DNA of 64,000 nt from Sediminicoccus sp. KRV36. GTDB lineage: Bacteria > Pseudomonadota > Alphaproteobacteria > Acetobacterales > Acetobacteraceae. The notes under the pieces are model-generated. The model worked only from the letters and a program-made list of their open reading frames with translations. It ran no database searches and had not been told where the DNA came from. Location of the stretch: positions 4,361,001-4,425,000 of the forward strand of contig NZ_CP085081.1 in the NCBI RefSeq assembly GCF_023243115.1, written 5' to 3'. This document shows positions 30,101 to 37,342 of the stretch, in pieces (the stretch's first letter is position 1; every line of letters starts with the position of its first letter). The translations under genes were made by a program, and so were the position numbers.

Positions 30101-31957
30101 ATCACTGCCGGCCGTGGCCGTGCCAAGCAGGGCCGTACCGGCCTGGGTGGCATAGGTGACGCTGACGGCACTGGTCGCGGCGCGGCTGAGCGCCACGGTG
30201 AACAGCATCTGCTTCGTGCCCGAATTGCCCTCGGTGATTTGCGCGTCGCTGATGGAGAGGCTGGGCGGCACATCATCATTCAGCATGGTGCCCAGGCCGC
30301 TGCCATCCAGGATGGTGGCCCCCGTCGCGGTGCCGAGCAGCAGGGTGAAGCTTTCATCCGCTTCCACCACGGTATCGCCGCGGATAGTCACCGCGATGGT
30401 CTTGCTCACCTGGCCGGCGGAAAAGCTCAGCGTGCCGCTGGCGGCGGTGAAATCGCTGCCCGCCGCAGCCGTGCCGGCCTGGGTGGCATAAGTGACGCTG
30501 ACGGCACTGGTCGCGGCCCGGCTGAGCGAGACGTTGAACAGCATCTGCTTCGTGCCGGCATCGCCCTCGGTGAGCTGCGCGTCGGAGATGCTGAGTGCCG
30601 GCGGCGGCAGGTCATCATTGCGGATGGTGCCGATGCCGCCACCAGCCGCGAGGGTGGCGCGGGTCACGTTGCTCAGCAGCAGGCCGAAGGTCTCATCCGC
30701 CTCGATCACGGTATCGCCCTTGACGCTGACCGAGACGGTCTTGCTCGTCTCGCCCGCCGCGAAGGTGACGGTGCCGGTCTTGGCGGTGTAGTCGCCGCCG
30801 GCCGTCGCCGTGCCATCGGCCGTGGCGAAGCGGGCCGTCACGCTCTGCGCGATCGCCTTGGTGAGGCTCAGCGTGAAGACCATGTTCCGCGTGCCCGAGG
30901 CGCCCTCGATCACCTCGGCGTTGGAAACGCTGAGCACCGGCGCCGCATCATCATTCAGGATGGTGCCTAGAGCGCTGGCCGTCCCGGCGGAGGCCGCGAA
31001 GCTGGCGCCCGTCAGGCCGCTCAGGGCCAGCTCGAAGCTCTCGTCAATCTCGTCCACGGTGTCGCCGCGCACGGTGACCGCGATGCTCTTGCTGGTTTCG
31101 CCGGCGGCGAAGGTCAGGCTGCCGCTCAGCGCATCATAATCGCTGCCGGCCAGCGCCGTGCCGTCGCGCGTGGTGTAGGCGACGGTCACGGGGCCATCCG
31201 CGGGCTGGGAGAGGGTGATGGTGAAGACCATCTGCCGCGTGCCGGCATCCCCCTCGGTGACCTGGGCCTGCGCGATGGACAGGCTGGGCGGCACATCATC
31301 ATTCAGGATGGTGCCGAGGCCGCTGCCATCGGCGATGCTGGCGCCGATGGGCGTGCCGAGCACCAGGCTGAAGCTCTCATCGCCTTCGATGGCGGTATCG
31401 CCGAAGAGGGTGATGGAAATGGTGCGGCTGGTCTCGCCGGGGACAAAGGTGACGCTGCCGGAGGCGGCAGCGTAGTCGCTGCCGGCGATCGCCGTCCCGT
31501 CCCGGGTGGACCAGGGGATGGTCACCGCCTCGGTGGATGGCTGCGAGAGGGAGAGGGTGAACACCAGTTCCCGCGGGCCGGCCTGGCCCTCCTGCAGGGT
31601 CGCGTCGCTGATCGAGACGGCGGGCTGCGCTGCGGCCGCCCCGACCGTACCGAAGCTGATGCCGCTGAGCTGCGGGACGATATTGGCGTCGGCCCGCCCC
31701 TCGAACACGAAGCTGATTTCGCCATGACCGGGCACCGTGCCATTCCAGCCGGCGGCGCCCACGACGTAGCGTGTGGCGCCATTGCCGAGGCTGGTCTGGC
31801 TCAGGATGGTGGCGTCCCAGATATTGGCGATCTGGAACGGCACATCAAAGGAGATTGTCCAATTATTGAGCGTCTCGGCATTGTTGGAGACGCTCATCTT
31901 GCCGATCAGGCCCGTTCCCCACTGGCCTGAAATCGAGAAATTCGCTTGTGTAAACAT
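27173..31957 (-). CDS. Modular GH5 endoglucanase with two CBM2-like and nine Calx-beta domains
   Basis: A 1594-residue secreted-type cellulase. Residues 1-105 form a CBM2-like cellulose-binding module (FSISGQWGTGLIGKMSVSN). Eight Calx-beta repeats of about 112 residues follow (each with EGDxG, GTATAGSDF-like and NDD motifs) to about 1015. A second CBM2-like module (VAESWSGGFIGEMTVVNDA) and a ninth Calx-beta precede a C-terminal GH5 domain from about 1240. Catalytic glutamates are visible in DLQNEPHG and VLVGEFGTK. There is no N-terminal signal peptide; type I or another non-Sec export is inferred. No RTX nonapeptides are seen. The G8 tract sits where the ribosome-binding site should be. Confidence 0.9.
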   Translation of the reverse strand: MFTQANFSISGQWGTGLIGKMSVSNNAETLNNWTISFDVPFQIANIWDATILSQTSLGNGATRYVVGAAGWNGTVPGHGEISFVFEGRADANIVPQLSGISFGTVGAAAAQPAVSISDATLQEGQAGPRELVFTLSLSQPSTEAVTIPWSTRDGTAIAGSDYAAASGSVTFVPGETSRTISITLFGDTAIEGDESFSLVLGTPIGASIADGSGLGTILNDDVPPSLSIAQAQVTEGDAGTRQMVFTITLSQPADGPVTVAYTTRDGTALAGSDYDALSGSLTFAAGETSKSIAVTVRGDTVDEIDESFELALSGLTGASFAASAGTASALGTILNDDAAPVLSVSNAEVIEGASGTRNMVFTLSLTKAIAQSVTARFATADGTATAGGDYTAKTGTVTFAAGETSKTVSVSVKGDTVIEADETFGLLLSNVTRATLAAGGGIGTIRNDDLPPPALSISDAQLTEGDAGTKQMLFNVSLSRAATSAVSVTYATQAGTAAAGSDFTAASGTLSFSAGQVSKTIAVTIRGDTVVEADESFTLLLGTATGATILDGSGLGTMLNDDVPPSLSISDAQITEGNSGTKQMLFTVALSRAATSAVSVTYATQAGTALLGTATAGSDFTAASGTLSFSAGQVSKTIAVTIRGDTVVEADESFSLLLGTATGATISDGSGLGTILNDDLPPVTIAVSDALLSEGDVGTKQMLFTVSLSRAATSAVSVTYATQAGTAAAGSDFTAASGTLSFAAGETSKTIAVTINGDMDVEADETLTLLLGTATGATVADGSGLGTIANDDVPPLLTVTDAQAIEGDAGSRQMLFTVALSRAVTAPVSVTYATQGDTATAGNDFTASSGTLSFAAGETSKTIAITINGDTDVEADESFTLLLGTATGATVADGSGLGTVINDDVAPMLTIADAQIAEGQAGASQMLFTVTLSRAVNAPVSVSYATQAGTAIAGSDFAASSGTLDFAAGETSKTIAVAVLGDTAVEANESFNLLLGPATGATILDGAAQGTILNDDVAAASGDTVNFRVAESWSGGFIGEMTVVNDAIALDGWTVAFDAAITIKNLWNAQVVSHVGDHYVIGNAAYNGNLGPLGTATFGFDVAGTDLPRNITINGGAPAPAVPGLSIADASLTEGDAGAGLMNFTISLSAASASAVTLHYATADRTAAAGLDYQAASGELTFAPGELSKVISVAVLGDVLRESTESFSLTLSAPIGASLLDASAIGTIRDNDAPAATLPSAGYYSTSGNQIIDSHGDPVRLQGVNWFGMEGYLGTPDGLHARNWQDMMDQMVEVGFDTIRLPFSLQNAQPGAMPQNINLTLNPDLQGLSSLGVLDKIVGYAGEIGMKIILDCHRSSSGAGPNPNGLWYDQSFSEDQWVNTWTSLAQRYDGNSTVIGMDLQNEPHGATWSAWTDAAERAGNAILAVNPELLIIVEGVGNYAGDYYWWGGQLEGVRDDPVVLQAANKLVYSPHDYPNSVYPNSWFEGPDFKENLPNVFREHWGFIYEEGIAPVLVGEFGTKLLDSRDVAWLDELTQYVNGDFNTDGLLDIPDTELGMSFTFWCWNPNSTDTGGILNDDWTTVNQTKLAALESILFG
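29466..30800 (-). repeat. Near-identical tandem Calx-beta coding units
   Basis: Within the cellulase gene, four consecutive units of 336 bp (one of 354 bp) are nearly identical at both DNA and protein level, sharing stretches such as KQMLFTVSLSRAATSAVSV. The outer Calx-beta units are more diverged. This indicates recent duplication or gene conversion. Confidence 0.8.
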
Positions 31958-32169
31958 GAGTAAGCCCCCCCCAGGGCCTGCTCAACATGCCGCTCCATCC
32001 TGGGTTGTGCAATCCTCTTTCTGCGCCAATTTTGACTTAAGAATGCGCATTTACTCAAAAAAGCGAAGATTGTCTCATTTCTATTCAATCACCGGCTGAT
32101 CTCCGCTGGTCTCGCCGGATGCAAATGGAAATTCTCGGGAAATGAGACGCGCGAGCTCGCCGCAGCGCC
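31958..32169 (-). promoter_or_regulatory. AT-rich upstream region of the cellulase gene with a G8 tract
   Basis: The 212-bp gap is clearly more AT-rich than its surroundings between about 32020 and 32095. On the minus strand TTGAGT, 17 bases, then TCAAAA could be a weak promoter. Eight consecutive G (plus-strand C 31965-31972) end eight bases before the cellulase ATG, at the usual Shine-Dalgarno position. Confidence 0.45.
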
Positions 32170-32808
32170 TCAGCCAAGCCGGCGAAACACCACCGTCAGG
32201 TTGTTCGCCGGCATCTCGATCACCTGCTCCAGGCCAAAGCCCGATGCCGCCGCCGCCACATCCTCCAGCGCGCGCAGGCCCCAGGCGGGGTCGCGCGCCC
32301 GCAGGCTCGCATCGAAATCGAGGTTGCTCGCCGCCGTTTCGATCCCGGCGCGGATAAAGGGGCCGTAGAGCACCAGGGGCGCACCGGGCGGCAGGATCGC
32401 CCCGGCCCCGCGCAGCAGGCCCAGGCAGGCCGCCCAGGGCGCGATATGGATCATGTTCACACAGAGCAACGCATCCGCCTGCGTGATGGGCCAGGGCCAG
32501 GCGCTGGCATCCAGCGCCAGGGCCGGGCGGATATTCGCCACCCCGGCCGCCCAGGCATCAATGCTGGCCCGCGCTTCCGCCGCAGGGTCGCTGGGCTGCC
32601 AGATCAGGCCGGGCAGGCTGGCCGCGACATGCACCGCATGCTCCCCCGTGCCAGAGGCCACCTCCAGCACCAGGCCGGCCTGGGGCAGAATGCCGGCCAG
32701 GCAGGCCAGCAGCGCATCGCGGTTGCGCGCGGCGGCGGGGGCGAAGCGGCGCGCATCCGCCGCACCCGGCCCAGCTTCGTCCGGCCCAGGCACTTGCGGT
32801 GTGGTCAC
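32170..32808 (-). CDS. DUF938 family SAM-dependent methyltransferase-like protein
   Basis: The 212-residue protein matches DUF938. It opens with RFAPAAARNRDALL, then the SAM-site-like block VLEVASGTGEHAVH near residue 48, CVNMIHIAPW near 116, and ends NNLTVVFRRL. The methyl acceptor is unknown. The start is GTG 32806-32808, overlapping the stop of the ferredoxin-NADP reductase gene (GTGA), so the two are translationally coupled. Confidence 0.85.
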   Translation of the reverse strand: MTTPQVPGPDEAGPGAADARRFAPAAARNRDALLACLAGILPQAGLVLEVASGTGEHAVHVAASLPGLIWQPSDPAAEARASIDAWAAGVANIRPALALDASAWPWPITQADALLCVNMIHIAPWAACLGLLRGAGAILPPGAPLVLYGPFIRAGIETAASNLDFDASLRARDPAWGLRALEDVAAAASGFGLEQVIEMPANNLTVVFRRLG

Positions 32809-33821
32809 GCCGCGCGGACGCCCTTGCTGGTGGAATATTCGAAATGCAGCGCCTCGCCCGGGAAGACGCGCGGATGGATCGCGTGCGCCGCCATGGCCGC
32901 CTCGGAAAAGCCCTGGAGGATCAGCTTCAGCTTGCCCGGATAGGTCGCCATGTCGCCAATCGCATGGATGCCCGGAATATTCGTCTCGCAGGTCGCGGGA
33001 TTGACGGCGATGTGGCTGCGCTCCAGCCCCAGCCCCCAATCGGCGATGGGCCCCAGTTCCATGGAGAGGCCGAAGAAGGCCAGCAGGTGATCGGCGGGGA
33101 CGCGCAACTCCTCGCCCTTGAGTGTGGCGAGAACGACGTTGGTGAGCTTCGACCCGTCGCCCTCCAGGCCGTGCAGCTGATAGGGGATGGCCATCTCCAC
33201 CTCACCCCGCGCGGCCGCGGCTTCGAGCTGAGCGGCACTCTCGGGGGCGGCGCGGAATTTCGGGCGGCGATGCACCACCACCACCTTGGCCGCCACATCC
33301 TTCAGGCTCAGCGCCCAATCCACAGCGCTGTCGCCGCCGCCGGCGATCACCACACGCTTGCCGCGAAACTCCTCGCGCCTGGTGACCATGTAGCGCACCG
33401 CGCCGCTGGCCTCGTAGCCGGGCAGATGATCCAGCGGCGGGCGGTTCGGGCCAAAGGCGCCGGCCCCGGCCGCGATGATCACGGCCTTGGCCCGCAACTC
33501 GGTGCCGGCGCTGGTGGTCAGCCGGAAGCCGCCCTCCACTGGTGCCAGCGACTCGACACGCTGGTTGAGCAGATAGCGCGGCGCGAAGGGGGCGGCCTGT
33601 TCCGCCAGGCGCTCGATCAACGCCGCCCCGGCGATCTGCGGGTGGGCCGGGATGTCGAAGATCGGCTTTTCGGGATAGAGGGCGGCGCATTGGCCACCGA
33701 TTTCCTCCAGCGTGTCCACCACCACGCAGCGCATTTTCAGCATGCCGCATTCAAAGACTGCAAAGAGCCCGCAGGGCCCCGCGCCGATGATGGCCACGTC
33801 GGTTTCGATCATCTCGCTCAT
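32805..33821 (-). CDS. Thioredoxin reductase-like ferredoxin-NADP+ reductase
   Basis: The 338-residue flavoprotein has the FAD motif IIGAGPCGLFAVFE near residue 11 and the NADP motif VIAGGGDSAVDWAL near 155. It lacks the CxxC redox pair of true thioredoxin reductases. GDMATYPGKLKLILQGFSEAA near the C-terminus binds FAD. This pattern is the type 2 FNR family, which exchanges electrons between NADPH and ferredoxin. It couples to the DUF938 gene. The 350-bp region upstream should carry its promoter. Confidence 0.9.
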   Translation of the reverse strand: MSEMIETDVAIIGAGPCGLFAVFECGMLKMRCVVVDTLEEIGGQCAALYPEKPIFDIPAHPQIAGAALIERLAEQAAPFAPRYLLNQRVESLAPVEGGFRLTTSAGTELRAKAVIIAAGAGAFGPNRPPLDHLPGYEASGAVRYMVTRREEFRGKRVVIAGGGDSAVDWALSLKDVAAKVVVVHRRPKFRAAPESAAQLEAAAARGEVEMAIPYQLHGLEGDGSKLTNVVLATLKGEELRVPADHLLAFFGLSMELGPIADWGLGLERSHIAVNPATCETNIPGIHAIGDMATYPGKLKLILQGFSEAAMAAHAIHPRVFPGEALHFEYSTSKGVRAA

Positions 33822-34171
33822 GCCTCGCCCATGCCCGGCTTTGCCGCTGCCGTCCAGCCTTCAGGGCGGGCCGGAACACGGGAGCCTCGCCGCCAGATCC
33901 GGCAAGGTGTCGGGGAGCGGAGCCAGCGCGCGGCCCCCGCAGGGTTCTGACCTGGCGGCGCGCGCCGCGGCGGATATGGGACAGGCGTCGCGCAACTTGA
34001 CGGGCGCCCGGAGTTTCAGCCGGTGATGAGCCCGAGGGGCGCGCGGCATAGCCGCATTTGCGGCCAGTCACCGCTGGCCGCCCAGCCCCTCTTCAACGCG
34101 CAGGGTGCTGCAATCGGCGGATGATCGAGGGGCCAGCCGCCCCTCGGCATGCCGCTAAGGGTTGCCGCGTC
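33822..34171. other. 350-bp intergenic region
   Basis: No convincing gene. It contains the single-hairpin remnant of the structured repeat (copy D, 34126-34146) next to the stop of the 47-residue protein gene, and presumably the promoter of the ferredoxin-NADP reductase operon. Confidence 0.5.
34126..34146 (+). repeat. Structured repeat, hairpin 1 only (copy D)
   Basis: An 8-bp stem CGAGGGGC/GCCCCTCG with a five-base loop. It is preceded by GAT as in copy B, but not followed by a recognisable GCA...TGC hairpin; it looks like a decayed or partial copy. Confidence 0.55.
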
Positions 34172-34315
34172 TCAGCGCGTTTCGATGGTGATGCCGCGGC
34201 CGCCCACATTGAGCTCAACCCCGCTGCGGTTCTGATCCATATAGAGCCAGTAGCCGCCAACGCCGAGCACGACGCCCAGGATGCCGACCAGGGCAATGAT
34301 TGAATTTCTGCTCAT
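34172..34315 (-). CDS. Small single-span membrane protein, 47 aa
   Basis: The protein has one hydrophobic helix (IIALVGILGVVLGVGGYWLYM, residues about 5-25) followed by a polar tail DQNRSGVELNVGGRGITIETR that would face the periplasm or cytoplasm. A tail of this kind resembles small conserved hypothetical proteins of acetic-acid-type alphaproteobacteria; that is recollection, not a search. A GAG lies close before ATG 34315. It is divergent from metK. The frame continues upstream antisense to metK, which is a shadow. Confidence 0.6.
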   Translation of the reverse strand: MSRNSIIALVGILGVVLGVGGYWLYMDQNRSGVELNVGGRGITIETR

Positions 34316-34450
34316 GTTTCTCGATCCGAATTCCGGCCCTATGCCGGGAATGCCGTTGAAACGTCCGGGAAGCCCAATGGTTCCAGCAACACGCAACAAA
34401 TTTTGGCGGCCGAGCCTGCGAGCGCGGGGTCCGAATACGGGTCGGGTGTA

Positions 34451-34480
34451 TTGACCCATCCCCATCACGCTGCCAAACAC
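34451..34480 (+). promoter_or_regulatory. Candidate metK promoter
   Basis: TTGACC at 34451-34456 is followed after 17 bases by CAAACA, a weak -10. A start point near 34486 would place the whole structured leader inside the metK transcript. Confidence 0.35.
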
Positions 34481-34485
34481 CCCCC

Positions 34486-34585
34486 GCCCGCATGCGGTGG
34501 GCCAGCCTGACCGGGGTCTCCGGTCGCCCACCGGGCTGATTCCTCGACGAATCACTCCACCAGCGACAAGAGGCCGAACCAAGCC
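34486..34585 (+). promoter_or_regulatory. Structured 5' leader of metK with pseudoknot potential
   Basis: GGTGGGC (34496-34502) pairs with GCCCACC (34526-34532), enclosing a hairpin GACCGG/CCGGTC (34509-34514, 34520-34525). The six-base 5' bulge CAGCCT (34503-34508) is complementary to GGGCTG (34533-34538) right after the stem, giving a possible pseudoknot. CCTC (34542-34545) could pair with the GAGG (34570-34573) of the ribosome-binding site. The layout suggests a cis-acting regulator, perhaps SAM-responsive, but I could not match it to a known SAM riboswitch class. Confidence 0.4.
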
Positions 34586-35773
34586 ATGCGCGATAAGGGC
34601 GAATACCTTTTCACTTCGGAAAGCGTTTCCGAAGGCCACCCCGACAAGGTTGCGGATCGCATCAGCGACACCGTGCTGGACACCTTCCTCGAGCAGGATC
34701 CCTATGCGCGCGTCGCGTGCGAGACCCTGGTCACCACGAACCGCGTCGTCATCGCGGGCGAGGTGCGCGGCCCGGCCTCGATCACGCCCGAACTTCTGAT
34801 GCATCGCGCAAGGCTGGCGATCCAGGATATCGGCTATGAGCAGGAAGGCTTCCATTGGCAGCATGCCAAGGTGGAATGCCATCTGCACGCCCAGTCCGCG
34901 CATATCGCCCAGGGCGTTGATGCGGCCGGCAACAAGGATGAAGGCGCCGGCGACCAGGGCATCATGTTCGGTTATGCCTGCACCGAAACGCCCGACCTCA
35001 TGCCCGCCCCGCTGTATTACGCGCACCTGATCCTGCGCCGCATCAGCGAGCTGCGCCGCAGCAACGACATCTCGGTGAAGGGCCTGCTGCCCGACGCCAA
35101 GAGCCAGGTCACGCTGCGCTACATTGACGGCAAGCCCGTCGGCGTCACCTCGGTCGTCGTCTCTACCCAGCATGAGGAAGGCCTGGACCAGGCCCAGATC
35201 AAGGCGATGGTGAAGCCCTTGATCGAGAGCTCGCTGCCCGCCGGCTGGATGTGCGCGGATAACGAACTCTACATCAACCCGACCGGCACCTTCGTGATCG
35301 GCGGCCCCGATGGCGATTGCGGCCTGACCGGGCGCAAGATCATCGTGGACACCTATGGCGGTGCGGCCCCGCATGGCGGCGGCGCCTTCTCCGGCAAGGA
35401 CCCGACCAAGGTGGACCGCTCGGCCGCCTATGCCGCGCGCTATGTGGCGAAGAACGTCGTCGCCGCCGGCCTGGCCGACAAGTGCACCATCCAGGTCAGC
35501 TACGCCATCGGCGTCGCGAAGCCGCTCTCGGTGTATTTCGACCTGCACGGCACGGGGCATGATGTGGATGAGGTGAAGCTGGCCAAGGTGGTTCAGGAGT
35601 TGATGAACCTCTCGCCCCGCGGCATCCGCGAGCATCTGCACCTGAACCGGGCGATCTATGTGCCGACCTCCAGCTATGGCCATTTCGGCCGGACGCCGGA
35701 TGACGAGAAGGGCACCTTCACCTGGGAAAAGACGGATCTCGTGCCGGCTCTCAAGAGCGCCTTCGGCCGCTGA
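34586..35773 (+). CDS. metK: S-adenosylmethionine synthase
   Basis: MetK makes SAM from methionine and ATP. The 395-residue protein has the ATP-site block [17 protein letters not shown] near residue 12, [14 protein letters not shown] near 118, [20 protein letters not shown] near 236, and the glycine-rich [19 protein letters not shown] near 264. The ATG at 34586 fits the family; AAGAGG lies about 12 bases upstream, rather far. A strong terminator follows. The leader may be regulatory. Confidence 0.98.
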   Translation: MRDKGEYLFTSESVSEGHPDKVADRISDTVLDTFLEQDPYARVACETLVTTNRVVIAGEVRGPASITPELLMHRARLAIQDIGYEQEGFHWQHAKVECHLHAQSAHIAQGVDAAGNKDEGAGDQGIMFGYACTETPDLMPAPLYYAHLILRRISELRRSNDISVKGLLPDAKSQVTLRYIDGKPVGVTSVVVSTQHEEGLDQAQIKAMVKPLIESSLPAGWMCADNELYINPTGTFVIGGPDGDCGLTGRKIIVDTYGGAAPHGGGAFSGKDPTKVDRSAAYAARYVAKNVVAAGLADKCTIQVSYAIGVAKPLSVYFDLHGTGHDVDEVKLAKVVQELMNLSPRGIREHLHLNRAIYVPTSSYGHFGRTPDDEKGTFTWEKTDLVPALKSAFGR

Positions 35774-35795
35774 TCCACGCCTGAACGACAAAGGG

Positions 35796-35827
35796 GGCGG
35801 CTTCCGTGCAGGAGGCCGCCTTTTTTT
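35796..35827 (+). terminator. Intrinsic terminator of metK
   Basis: A 10-bp stem (GGCGGCTTCC with GGAGGCCGCC, one G-T pair) is directly followed by seven T. This is the clearest rho-independent terminator in the window. Confidence 0.9.
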
Positions 35828-35840
35828 GTACCGATAGCTC

Positions 35841-35913
35841 GGGGCTCCGCCCCTTCGATCCAACCACAAGGGGCGGAGCCCCTTGGACCCCGGCAAAGGG
35901 CTCGCCCTTTGCA
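35841..35913 (+). repeat. Structured intergenic repeat (copy E)
   Basis: A GGGGCTCCGCCCC hairpin at 35841-35853 is mirrored by GGGGCGGAGCCCC at about 35870-35882, so the two can also pair with each other. The linker GGACCCCG and hairpin 2 at 35893-35912 (arms GCAAAGGGC and GCCCTTTGC) follow. It lies between the metK terminator and trmB and ends 21 bases before the trmB start. Confidence 0.8.
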
Positions 35914-35933
35914 ATCCATGCGCAAGGTCCCGG

Positions 35934-36623
35934 ATGAGCGACGAGGATGATTGGCCGGAAGGCATTCCGCATCGGCTCTATGGGCGGCGGCGGGGCAAGA
36001 AGCTGCGCCCTCGGCAGGAACGCCTGCTGAGCGAGGCACTTCCGCGCATCCGCTATACCGATCTCGGCTTTGCGGCAGGGGCCGATGCGCTGTGGTTCGA
36101 AGTGGGCTTTGGCGGCGGGGAACACACGTTGGCGCAGATGCAGGCCAACCCCGACACCGCCATCATCGCCAGCGAGGTTTACGAGCACGGCCTCTGCTCC
36201 CTGCTGACGGAAATCATCCCCGATGGTGCCGAGGCCACGGCGCCGCTGCCGCCCCGCCTGCGCCTCTGGCCCGCCGATGCGCGGGAATTGCTGCTGGCCC
36301 TGCCGGAAGCCAGCCTGGACCGCTTGTTCCTGATGTTCCCCGATCCCTGGCCCAAGACGCGCCACGCCAAGCGCCGCTTCGTCCATCCCGAGATGGTCCC
36401 CATCGTCGCGCGCGCGCTCAAGCCTGGCGGCATCTGGCGCGTGGCCAGCGATGACCCGACCTACCAGGCCTGGGTGCGTGAGGTCTTTGCCGGGCAGGCG
36501 ATATTCACGGGGCCCCCGCCCGCGGAAACCCGCCCGGAAGGCTGGCCCCCCACCCGCTACGAAGCGAAGGCCTTCGCGGCAGGACGCAGCCCGCTTTACT
36601 GGGAATGGCGGCGCGGAAGCTAG
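35934..36623 (+). CDS. trmB: tRNA (guanine-N7-)-methyltransferase
   Basis: TrmB methylates G46 of tRNA. The 229-residue protein has the SAM motif FEVGFGGGEH near residue 53 and the family motif FPDPWPKTRHAKRR near 138 with RHxKRR-type residues. The C-terminus RSPLYWEWRR is typical. ATG 35934 has AAGG seven bases upstream; the frame opens earlier through repeat copy E, which is rejected. metK-trmB proximity is common in alphaproteobacteria. Confidence 0.95.
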   Translation: MSDEDDWPEGIPHRLYGRRRGKKLRPRQERLLSEALPRIRYTDLGFAAGADALWFEVGFGGGEHTLAQMQANPDTAIIASEVYEHGLCSLLTEIIPDGAEATAPLPPRLRLWPADARELLLALPEASLDRLFLMFPDPWPKTRHAKRRFVHPEMVPIVARALKPGGIWRVASDDPTYQAWVREVFAGQAIFTGPPPAETRPEGWPPTRYEAKAFAAGRSPLYWEWRRGS

Positions 36624-36753
36624 GGTATCATCCGTTCGAACAGATCAGGCAGCACGAACATCACGGGCCCGAGGGCTGTGCGGCAACAGCACGGCACCAA
36701 ACTCCACCTGGTCATCAGGGCGGGTAGCGCCCTCGGTGGGCGCCAACCACGGC

Positions 36754-37311
36754 TCAGCCCGGCTGGCCCGCAACCACCACCATGGCCGGCTTCAGCAGGC
36801 GGCCATTCAGCGTCCAGGCACTGGTCCAGGCCTGGATCACCGTGCCTGGCGCGACACCTTCGGGCGCGGGGGCTTCGCTCATCGCCTGGTGCAATTCGGG
36901 GTCGAAGGCTTGGCCCTCGGCGGGCTTGCGATGCACGCCATGGACTTCCAGGCGTTGCAGCAGAAACCGCTCCACCCCCTCGAAGCCGCCACGCATCTTG
37001 CCGATGATCTCGGGCTCGTCCTCGGCGGCCTTGGGCAGGAGGTCTATGCCGCGGCGCAGGTTTTCCGCCACTTCCGTCATGTCGGCGGCGAATTTCTGCA
37101 CGGCGTAGTTGCGCGCCTTTTCCGCCTCGTCCTTGCCGCGATGACGGACATTCTGCACCTCCGCCTCGGCGCGCAGCCAACGGTCCTTCATCTCGGCCAG
37201 TTCGGCTTCGAGGGTGGCGATGCGCTCCTCCGGCGTGGGCTCGGCGGCGGGCGGCATATCGGGGGTTTCCGGCGCGGTTTCGGCCGGGGATGGGGTCTGG
37301 GGATCGTTCAT
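36754..37311 (-). CDS. grpE: Nucleotide exchange factor GrpE
   Basis: GrpE releases ADP from DnaK. The 185-residue protein has an acidic, proline-rich N-terminal tail, a coiled-coil region (EERIATLEAELAEMKDRWLRAEAE, broken here into its heptads, residues about 28-55), and the C-terminal beta domain ending LLKPAMVVVAGQ. It follows hrcA by 31 bp on the same strand, forming the classic hrcA-grpE heat-shock pair. Confidence 0.95.
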   Translation of the reverse strand: MNDPQTPSPAETAPETPDMPPAAEPTPEERIATLEAELAEMKDRWLRAEAEVQNVRHRGKDEAEKARNYAVQKFAADMTEVAENLRRGIDLLPKAAEDEPEIIGKMRGGFEGVERFLLQRLEVHGVHRKPAEGQAFDPELHQAMSEAPAPEGVAPGTVIQAWTSAWTLNGRLLKPAMVVVAGQPG

Positions 37312-37342
37312 GGGGCTCAGGTAGGCGCGCGGCCGCGAAGGA

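Noticed and set aside
27173..31957. Regular repeats at 29-31 kb as a possible CRISPR array
   Set aside because: Units are about 336 bp, coding and in frame (Calx-beta domains), with no short repeats and spacers.
34316..35965. Minus-strand ORF covering all of metK and reaching the small membrane protein
   Set aside because: Only the last 47 codons look like a protein; the rest is antisense to metK.
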